15,045 nt of DNA from an uncultured Collinsella sp. (GTDB lineage: Bacteria > Actinomycetota > Coriobacteriia > Coriobacteriales > Coriobacteriaceae): assembly GCA_902494585.1 (NCBI GenBank), contig CABUUD010000039.1:1-15045 (forward strand). The letters run 5' to 3'. The first letter of the stretch is position 1. Each line of letters starts with the position of its first letter. The notes beneath the pieces are model-generated. The model saw only the letters and a list, made by a program, of their open reading frames with translations, was not told the origin of the DNA and did not search any database. The position numbers and the translations under genes were made by a program. Positions 1 through 7,763 of the stretch are shown one piece after another.

Positions 1-229
1 CGAAGGCAACGCGGCCGGTGGTCGCGATACCGGCGGCAACACCCATCAGGTTGCTCTCGGCAATGCCCACATCAAAGAAACGATCGGGGCAGGCGGCCTT
101 AAACTTGCCGGTCTGCGTGGCGGCGGCCAGGTCGGCGTCGAGGACCACAAAGTCATCGTGCTCGTTGGCGAGCTCAACGAGGGCCTCGCCGTAGCTTACG
201 CGCGTGGCGATTTTCTTGACGTCTGCCAT
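1..229 (-). CDS. Transketolase, C-terminal subunit (partial, 5' part of gene only)
   Basis: Only the first 76 codons are inside the window; the gene continues past the left edge. The protein starts MADVKKIATRVSYGEALVEL and contains DVGIAESN near residues 53-60. In the transketolase/DXS family this Glu (here E58) lies at the subunit interface and activates the thiamine diphosphate ring. The subunit should supply the pyrimidine-binding and C-terminal domains of a split transketolase, which moves two-carbon ketol units between sugar phosphates in the cytoplasm. The ATG is 1 nt past the TAG stop of the N-terminal subunit, and the ribosome binding site (GGAGAGGAG) lies inside the end of that gene. 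The two subunits are therefore probably made from one transcript by coupled translation. A pyruvate dehydrogenase E1 beta or DXS-like fragment is a less likely reading, because the partner gene is clearly transketolase. Confidence 0.93.
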   Translation of the reverse strand, partial: MADVKKIATRVSYGEALVELANEHDDFVVLDADLAAATQTGKFKAACPDRFFDVGIAESNLMGVAAGIATTGRVAF

Positions 230-230
230 C

Positions 231-1061
231 CTAGAGCTCCTCTCCGGCGGCCGTGAGCTCTGCCATGGCCTGCTCAAACTGTTCATCGTTGGGGGCCTTG
301 CCGTGCCAACCCACCTGGTTCTCCATAAAGGAGACGCCCTTGCCCTTTGTGGTCTCGGCGATAATGGCGGTCGGCTGACCCTTGGTGGCGCGGGCCTCGG
401 CAAAGGCGGCGCGAATCTGATCGAAGTCGTTGCCGTCGGCAAGCTCCACCACGTGGAACTTAAAGGCGCGGAACTTGTCTGCCAGCGGCATGGGGTCATT
501 GACCTCCTCGACGGGACCATCGATCTGCAGGCCATTGTGGTCGACAATCACGCAGAGGTTATCGAGTTGCTGGTTGCCGGCAAACATGGCGGCCTCCCAC
601 ACCTGGCCCTCCTCGCTCTCGCCATCGCCCAGCAGGGCGTACGTGCGATAAGTATCGCCCCAGTGCTTGGCGGCAACGGCCATGCCCACGGCGGCGGAAA
701 TGCCCTGGCCGAGCGAGCCGGTGGACATGTCGACGCCCGGGGTGTCGTTCATGTTGGGGTGACCCTGCAGGTGGCTGCCGATATGGCGCAGCGTCTCGAG
801 GTCCTCCTTGGGGAAGAATCCGCGCTCAGCGAGCACGGCGTACAGGCCCGGAGCGCAATGGCCCTTGGAAAGCACAAAGCGGTCGCGATCGGCCTTGCGG
901 GGATCGGCCGGGTCGACGTTCATTTCCTCAAAGTACAGATAGGTCATGATGTCGGCGGCGCCGAGCGAACCGCCCGGATGGCCGGACTTGGCAGCGTGCA
1001 CGCCGGTGACGATGCCCTTCCTTACCTCGTTGGCAACCTTTTTGAGCTCTTCGTCGCTCAT
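231..1061 (-). CDS. Transketolase, N-terminal subunit
   Basis: A 276-aa protein matching the thiamine-diphosphate-binding half of transketolase. Visible motifs are SGHPGG (about residues 26-31), SKGH (65-68), TGSLGQG (114-120), and the cofactor signature GDG at 145-147 leading through EEGQVWEAA to VDHN near 173-176, which binds Mg and diphosphate. GWHGKAPN (251-258) is typical of the end of this subunit. Single-chain transketolases are about 650-700 aa; in many Gram-positive bacteria the enzyme is split into two adjacent genes, as here. With the downstream C-terminal subunit it would form the active enzyme of the non-oxidative pentose phosphate pathway. The start ATG at 1061 is preceded by GAAAGGAAGG about 6 nt upstream. 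The stop is TAG, followed after 1 nt by the next start. Confidence 0.96.
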   Translation of the reverse strand: MSDEELKKVANEVRKGIVTGVHAAKSGHPGGSLGAADIMTYLYFEEMNVDPADPRKADRDRFVLSKGHCAPGLYAVLAERGFFPKEDLETLRHIGSHLQGHPNMNDTPGVDMSTGSLGQGISAAVGMAVAAKHWGDTYRTYALLGDGESEEGQVWEAAMFAGNQQLDNLCVIVDHNGLQIDGPVEEVNDPMPLADKFRAFKFHVVELADGNDFDQIRAAFAEARATKGQPTAIIAETTKGKGVSFMENQVGWHGKAPNDEQFEQAMAELTAAGEEL

Positions 1062-1146
1062 TGTGCCTTCCTTTCATCCTCATTAGGCAAAATGCGCACG
1101 GCACAGAAGGTAATCCCAACACAGCCGCAATGCACGTACGTCATTC

Positions 1147-1175
1147 ATTATGCTGGAAACTGATGGCTTTACCAG
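1147..1175 (-). promoter_or_regulatory. Possible promoter of the transketolase genes
   Basis: On the minus strand, CTGGTA (1175-1170) and CATAAT (1152-1147) are separated by 17 nt. The -10 element is close to consensus and the -35 is weak. The implied transcript start near 1140 would give a leader of roughly 80 nt. The rest of the 207-nt gap (1062-1268) is AT-richer than the genes. It holds only a small inverted repeat, AACCG...CGGTT at 1211-1229, with no T-tract, so no clear terminator for the upstream yitT gene is seen. Confidence 0.35.
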
Positions 1176-1268
1176 AGTTTTTATCATTATTTGAGCAATT
1201 TAGCAGGCAGAACCGCTGATGAAACGGTTTATCAATGTGAACGTCTTTTGGATGGAACGCAGCCGGCC

Positions 1269-2159
1269 CTACGCGTTAATATCCTTGAATCCCTCACCGA
1301 AGGCTTCCGTAACGTCGGCGACCGTCACAATTGCGCGAGGATCGCGCTCGCGCACGATCGTTTTGAGGGTGTTGAGCTCTCGACGGCTAACGATCACCAT
1401 GATCACCGGCTTCTCGACGCCCGAATACATACCGGTCGCCTTTAATTTGGTGCAGCCGCGGCCCAGACCATACATGATGTCGGCCGCGATATCGGGGAAA
1501 TTGTCCGAGATGATGAGCACCATACGACGTTTATTGCCGCCATCGACCACGGCATCGATCACATAGCCGCTGATCACCATCGATAGTCCTGCATACAGAG
1601 CATTTTCGAGCGAGAAGACCGGCGCCGATGCCGCACACACGGCAACGTCGATTGCCATGACGGTCGAGCCCACCGGCAACGAGGTGTTACGCGAGATGAT
1701 TTGGCCAATCGTGTCCGAGCCGCCGGTGTTGGCGCCGGCGCGCAGCACCATGCCGTAACCGATGCCCGTGATAATGCCGCCCCACATAGCGGGAAGCATC
1801 AGGTCTGCATGTGCCAGAGGCGCTACAAACGGGGCAAACAGATCGGTAAAGAAGCCCAGCAGCACAAAGCCCGTCGCCGTCTGCACCACGTAGAACATGC
1901 CGCCCTCGCGCATAACGACCAGCAGCAACAAGGCGTTCATCACGATGGTCTGGATACCGACGGGAAGCGACACGCCTCGCGCTGCGCCGACCGCCTGGAT
2001 AATAGTCGCAAGGCCCGTAACGCCACCGGCGGCAAGACCGTTGGGAATCAAAAACAGGTCGGTCGCGATGGCGGCCAAGGCACATCCCAGCATGATCTGG
2101 GGCAGATCGTGAAAGAAGTTCATCGAAAGAATGCGCTTGATGTCCAGACGATACGCCAT
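1269..2159 (-). CDS. YitT family membrane protein (DUF161 + DUF2179)
   Basis: A 296-aa protein with about five hydrophobic segments (roughly residues 20-38, 44-62, 68-84, 90-112, 122-140 and a further stretch at 165-203). These are followed by a soluble C-terminal domain starting near 207 (DGGNKRRMVLIIS). Family hallmarks are PNGLAAGGVTGL (39-50), GANTGGSDTIGQII (142-155), GCTKLKATGMYSG (235-247) and EKPVIMVIVSRREL. YitT proteins sit in the cytoplasmic membrane; the C-terminal DUF2179 domain is ferredoxin-like. The function is unestablished, so no symbol is given. ATG at 2159 is chosen because AAGGAGG lies 4 nt upstream; an in-frame ATG at 2183 would put that Shine-Dalgarno inside the coding region. 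A terminator-like hairpin lies just before the ribosome binding site. Stop TAG. Confidence 0.9.
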   Translation of the reverse strand: MAYRLDIKRILSMNFFHDLPQIMLGCALAAIATDLFLIPNGLAAGGVTGLATIIQAVGAARGVSLPVGIQTIVMNALLLLVVMREGGMFYVVQTATGFVLLGFFTDLFAPFVAPLAHADLMLPAMWGGIITGIGYGMVLRAGANTGGSDTIGQIISRNTSLPVGSTVMAIDVAVCAASAPVFSLENALYAGLSMVISGYVIDAVVDGGNKRRMVLIISDNFPDIAADIMYGLGRGCTKLKATGMYSGVEKPVIMVIVSRRELNTLKTIVRERDPRAIVTVADVTEAFGEGFKDINA

Positions 2160-2171
2160 GCTGCCTCCTTC

Positions 2172-2200
2172 AAAAAAGCGCACCCCATCGGATGCGCTTT
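2172..2200 (-). terminator. Terminator-like hairpin directly before the yitT ribosome binding site
   Basis: On the minus strand, AAAGCGCA (2200-2193) pairs perfectly with TGCGCTTT (2182-2175) around a 10-nt loop, and the run of T extends to 2172. Only 12 nt separate the end of the T-tract from the yitT ATG, and that space holds AAGGAGG. No promoter fits between hairpin and gene, so a yitT transcript must pass through this element. A possible -10 (TAGAAT, 2225-2220) lies upstream and would give a leader of about 54 nt containing the hairpin. It may be the end of the secA-prfB transcript, a yitT attenuator, or both. Confidence 0.7.
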
Positions 2201-2239
2201 GGACTTCTTCTTGTATTCGATTCTACCGATTCGCCCAAC

Positions 2240-2260
2240 AAAAACCACCCCTGTGCAGGG
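2240..2260 (-). terminator. Second of two tandem terminator-like hairpins after prfB
   Basis: Minus strand: CCCTG (2260-2256) pairs with CAGGG (2253-2249), and GTGG then TTTTT (2244-2240) follow. The stem is short (5 bp with a tight loop). The sequence AAAACCACCCC at 2241-2251 is repeated exactly at 2275-2285, so this hairpin and the next share their T-tract half in a 34-nt period. Confidence 0.5.
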
Positions 2261-2274
2261 TATGTTCTGGATAC

Positions 2275-2299
2275 AAAACCACCCCGCTCGGAGGGTTTT
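2275..2299 (-). terminator. First terminator-like hairpin after prfB
   Basis: Minus strand: AAAACC (2299-2294) and CTCC pair with GGGG and GGTTTT (2280-2275) around a GAGC loop with one bulged T. The run TTTTGT at the end resembles an intrinsic terminator. A competing stem is also possible: CCGCTCGG (2325-2318, just after the prfB stop) pairs perfectly with CCGAGCGG (2291-2284) and would break this hairpin. Confidence 0.5.
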
Positions 2300-2326
2300 A
2301 ATCCATTCCCACATAAACCGAGCGGC

Positions 2327-3474
2327 TTAGGCAGACGGGGCCTCCGCGTCAGCGTTGCCGGTAGCCCAACGGTGATAGCCAATCACAAACGGATCCAGGT
2401 CGCCGTCGTCAAGAACTGCCTCGACGTTGCTGGTCTCCACGCCCGTGCGCAGGTCCTTAACCATCTGGTACGGGTAGAGCACGTAGCTGCGGATCTGGTT
2501 GCCAAAACCAATTGTGGTCTTGGGTCCGCGAATCTCATCCAGGGCCTCGGCGCGCTTTTCAAGCTCAATCTCGTACAGGCGCGCCTTGAGGATCTGCATG
2601 CACGCGGCCTTGTTTTGAATCTGGCTGCGCTCGTTTTGACACGTGACCACGATACCGCTGGGGAAATGCGTCACGCGCACGGCGGAGTCGGTGGTGTTGA
2701 CACCCTGGCCGCCCGGGCCGCTTGCATGGTACACGTCGACGCGAATGTCATCGGGACTAATCTCGATATCGATATCGTCGGGCAGTACCGGAATGACCTC
2801 GACGCCGGCAAACGTAGTCTGGCGGCGCTTCTTGTCGTCGGTGGGGCTAATGCGCACCAGGCGGTGAACACCGGCCTCGGCACGAAGCATGCCAAAGGCA
2901 TCCTTGCCTTCGACGGTAAAGGTCGCGCGATCGATGCCGATAACCTCGGCCGCGGGGCAATCGTTGATGGTGACCTTCCAACCGCGGCGCTGGCAGTACT
3001 TCATGTACATCTTAAAGAGCATGAAGGTCCAGTCCTGGGCCTCCAAACCGCCCTGCCCGGGCTTGATGGTCACAATCGCGTCGCCATGGTCGAACTCCCC
3101 GGTAAACCAGCTCGCAAGCTCAAGCTCGTCGATGGCGCGGGAAAGCCGCTCCGCCGTGGCGGCAGCCTCCTCACGCAGCGCGGCAGCATCGGGGTCATCG
3201 CCCATTTCCTCGGCAAGCTCCAGCGCGGCGCGAGCATCGGAAAGCTCACCGCGCGCCGTATCCACGGCGGCGATGTCCTCCTTGGCGCGTGCAATCTCCT
3301 CCATCGTGGCGCGAGCGGCATCGGCATCGTCCCAAAAGCCTGGGGCGACGCTTTTGGCCTCGAGCTCCGCCACGCGAGTGCGCTTCTCGTCCAAATGGAG
3401 ATATGACTCGACCTCGCCGAGTCGGTCCGCAAACGCGTCCAACTCGGCGGGAGTTACCTCTAGAGCCTCGGCCA

Positions 3475-3475
<1 letters not shown>
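2327..3475 (-). CDS. prfB: Peptide chain release factor 2
   Basis: A 382-aa class I release factor (E. coli RF2 is 365 aa). An N-terminal helical domain (about 1-125) is followed by the PCRF core with TIKPGQGGLEAQDW (136-149). The peptidyl-transfer loop GPGGQGVNTT has GGQ at 255-257 and drives release of the finished protein at the ribosome. RF2 reads UAA and UGA. The stop-recognition tripeptide, normally SPF, reads SPT here (S210-P211-T212 in VRISPTDDKKRRQTTF). The N-terminus lacks the autoregulatory +1 frameshift: the equivalent of the E. coli shift site reads SYLHLDEK in frame with no TGA. The ATG overlaps the secA stop as TAATG, so prfB is probably translated by coupling from the secA mRNA. 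A short tail (NADAEAPSA) extends the C-terminus. Stop TAA, followed by tandem hairpins. Confidence 0.97.
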
Positions 3476-6282
<2,807 letters not shown>

Positions 6283-6412
6283 GTGGTTTTCCTTTTTGGC
6301 CATCGCCCGCGGCATGAAACCTTGGACGAGTTAAACACAGATAAATGTACTTTAGCCAAACAAGGCGCCGCCTATGCGGTCGACACACTCGACCACGTAA
6401 TAACTACGACAG

Positions 6413-6445
6413 CCTGCCAAAAAGAAACTGGTTTATTTTGGCAGG
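6413..6445. promoter_or_regulatory. 10-bp perfect inverted repeat upstream of secA
   Basis: CCTGCCAAAA (6413-6422) is the exact reverse complement of TTTTGGCAGG (6436-6445), with a 13-nt centre that can itself pair (AAAC/GTTT). TTTT follows on the plus strand, so it resembles a terminator in that direction, but no plus-strand gene lies upstream. It sits 131 nt before the secA start and may be an operator or a leader structure. A smaller repeat, GGTCGA cacac TCGACC, lies at 6378-6394. The 340-nt gap between rpmE and secA (6283-6622) also holds the 6478-6544 palindrome and the rpmE terminator; no convincing secA promoter was identified. Confidence 0.45.
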
Positions 6446-6477
6446 TTTTATCTGGGAAAACATTGTCTCTCTGCCAT

Positions 6478-6544
6478 TTGGTGCAGGCTAACCCGTCCCT
6501 TACGCACCAACCTGGTGCAATGGGGACGGGTTAGCCTGCACCAA
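6478..6544. repeat. 67-nt palindromic element (22-bp stem, TTGGTGC...GCACCAA ends)
   Basis: The arms 6478-6499 and 6523-6544 are perfect reverse complements over 22 nt, beginning TTGGTGCAGG and ending CCTGCACCAA. The 23-nt centre holds a second palindrome, GCACCA acc TGGTGC (6504-6518), so the end motif occurs four times. The outer arm abuts the T-tract of the rpmE terminator. A related but diverged sequence lies at 13187-13219. The form resembles REP/BIME-type or MITE-like intergenic repeats; no transposase gene is present. Confidence 0.75.
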
Positions 6545-6545
6545 T

Positions 6546-6588
6546 AAAAAGAAAAGGGCCGCGCACCCAGATGGGTACGCGGCCCTTT
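6546..6588 (-). terminator. rpmE intrinsic terminator
   Basis: Minus strand: AAAGGGCCGCG (6588-6578) pairs with CGCGGCCCTTT (6563-6553), with ACCC/GGGT continuing the stem after one mismatch. The tail is TCTTTTT. It lies 35 nt beyond the rpmE stop and is the strongest intrinsic terminator in the window. Confidence 0.92.
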
Positions 6589-6622
6589 AGCCATGAATGC
6601 GAGTGTTTCCGCGGCGAGCTAT

Positions 6623-7048
6623 TTACTCAGCAGCCTCGGTGGTCTCGGCCTCGGCAGCGGCCTCCTCGACGGGAGCCTCTGCGGGAGCCTCGGCGGCCTG
6701 CTTGGCAGCCTCCTCGGCAAACTTAGCGGCACGCTTAGCCTTCTCGGCAGCCTTAGCCTCAGCGGCGGCCTTGCGAGCGGCCTCGGCCTCAGCAGCCTTG
6801 GCGGCCTTGGCAGCCTTGGCCTCCTCGGCCTTCTTGAGCTGGGCGGCAGCGGCGCCACCGAACTTGTCGGCGAAGCGCTGGACGCGTCCACCGGTGTCGA
6901 CGAACTTCTGCTGGCCGGTGTAGAACGGGTGGCACTCGTTGCAAAGCTCGACCTTCATCTCGGACACGGTAGCGTGCGTCTTGAAGGTGTTGCCGCAGGA
7001 GCACGTCACCGTGCACTCGACATACTGGGGATGGATACCCTGCTTCAT
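6623..7048 (-). CDS. rpmE: 50S ribosomal protein L31 with long C-terminal extension
   Basis: A 141-aa protein. Residues 1 to about 65 are a normal zinc-binding (C+) L31: MKQGIHPQYV start, CSCG with C16 and C18, CNECH with C36 and C39, then HPFYTGQQKFVDTGGRVQRF. Ordinary L31 ends near residue 65-75. Here about 75 more residues follow, almost all Ala, Lys and Glu (AAAQLKKAEEAKAAKAAKAA onward). The tail is basic first and acidic at the end (APVEEAAAEAETTEAAE) and is predicted to be a long charged helix or disordered tail. The L31 part sits at the central protuberance and bridges the two ribosomal subunits. The start is supported by AAGGAG 7 nt upstream. Stop TAA. The gene is monocistronic, with its own leader and terminator. 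Confidence 0.95.
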   Translation of the reverse strand: MKQGIHPQYVECTVTCSCGNTFKTHATVSEMKVELCNECHPFYTGQQKFVDTGGRVQRFADKFGGAAAAQLKKAEEAKAAKAAKAAEAEAARKAAAEAKAAEKAKRAAKFAEEAAKQAAEAPAEAPVEEAAAEAETTEAAE

Positions 7049-7070
7049 GGTAGGACTCCTTATTGGTCAG

Positions 7071-7119
7071 GCGCTGGTTACCGATCAGCGCATAAGGCGT
7101 CTTGGTTTCCGACCAAGAC
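7071..7119 (-). promoter_or_regulatory. rpmE 5' leader with two tandem hairpins
   Basis: On the minus strand, GTCTTGGT (7119-7112) pairs perfectly with ACCAAGAC (7106-7099) around loop CGGAA. After 7 nt, GCGCTG (7091-7086) pairs with CAGCGC (7076-7071) around a loop containing CGGTA. The second hairpin ends about 11 nt before AAGGAG. Two stem-loops with similar loop sequences before rpmE fit a ribosomal-protein leader through which L31 regulates its own mRNA. I recall L31 leader classes, including a Coriobacteria one, but did not match this to a model. Confidence 0.6.
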
Positions 7120-7132
7120 AACAAACTCGGCT

Positions 7133-7161
7133 ATGGTACCACGGCACCGCGCGTCCCACAA
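7133..7161 (-). promoter_or_regulatory. Likely rpmE promoter
   Basis: Minus strand: TTGTGG (7161-7156), a 17-nt spacer, and TACCAT (7138-7133). The predicted start near 7126 places both leader hairpins in the transcript. The rest of the 350-nt divergent gap (7049-7398) holds a small repeat, TGCACC...GGTGCA at 7177-7198, and the plus-strand -10/palindrome at 7329-7351. Confidence 0.5.
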
Positions 7162-7328
7162 AAGGTTCACGGTCTTTGCACCGGAGCGCACAGGTGCATC
7201 TGCCCGATCGCGGCGCCAACAGGAACCGCCTGACCTGTCCAGGGTGCCAAAAATACACCCCGCGAGACAAGCGCCCCATGTTGCAGGCATATAACGCCGC
7301 AGCGAGCGCGCCTTTTTTGCGCCAGACA

Positions 7329-7351
7329 GGTACAATGATGAACACTGTACC
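7329..7351 (+). promoter_or_regulatory. -10 box within a palindrome, upstream of the ACT-domain gene
   Basis: TACAAT (7331-7336) is a good -10 sequence. It lies inside GGTACAATG (7329-7337), which repeats in inverted form as CACTGTACC (7343-7351; 8 of 9 positions symmetric) around a 5-nt spacer. No good -35 is present at 17 nt, so the promoter may need an activator. A repressor bound to the palindrome would cover the -10. The downstream genes are the ACT protein and citrate synthase. Confidence 0.45.
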
Positions 7352-7398
7352 GTAGCGGAGCGCCCCGCGCGCGCCGCAATCACGCGAAAGGGTTTCCC

Positions 7399-7686
7399 AT
7401 GGCCGAGATCTCGTCCTCCCGTATCGTCATCACCGTCCTTGGCAAGAACCGCCCCGGCATCGTCGCCGGCGTCACCCGTGTCCTGGGCGAGGCCAACGTC
7501 GACATCCGCGACATCACGCAGTCCATTATCGAGGACATCTTCACCATGACCATGCTGGCCGATACCGCCGAGTCCAAGCTCGACTTCGCTGAGCTGCAGA
7601 AGGCCCTGGCCGAGGCCGGCGAGCTTTCGGGCGTCAACGTGTCCATCCAGCGCGAGGACGTCTTCAACTTTATGTACCGCCTGTAG
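7399..7686 (+). CDS. ACT domain-containing protein (UPF0237 type)
   Basis: A 95-aa protein made of one ACT domain. IVITVLGKNRPGIVAGVTRVL (about residues 9-29) has the ligand-loop pattern, followed by EANVDIRDITQSIIEDIFTMTM (31-52). ACT domains bind small ligands, usually amino acids, and regulate metabolic enzymes or act as free sensors. UPF0237 members are commonly paired with a DUF711 (PFL-like) protein. No such partner is next to this gene; citrate synthase follows 77 nt downstream in the same direction. The start ATG follows GAAAGGG by about 6 nt. Stop TAG. The ligand cannot be told from sequence. Confidence 0.9.
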   Translation: MAEISSSRIVITVLGKNRPGIVAGVTRVLGEANVDIRDITQSIIEDIFTMTMLADTAESKLDFAELQKALAEAGELSGVNVSIQREDVFNFMYRL

Positions 7687-7763
7687 CGAGCAAGCCGCTG
7701 GGGATAGCCTGACGCGCGCATGCCCATGCAAATCACCCCGATGCGGCCCGGAGAGGAGCGCGC

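Noticed and set aside
204..1163. Long plus-strand frame opposite the transketolase N subunit
   Set aside because: Antisense shadow of a clearly real gene; no family features.
6283..6315. Longer SecA starts at 6303 and 6315
   Set aside because: No good Shine-Dalgarno before them, and the added residues (MPRAMAKKENH) are not SecA-like; ATG 6282 has AAGGA at suitable spacing.
6600..6900. Tandem repeats or CRISPR-like periodicity in rpmE
   Set aside because: The repetition comes from Ala, Lys and Glu codons in the L31 tail, with no regular repeat-spacer spacing.
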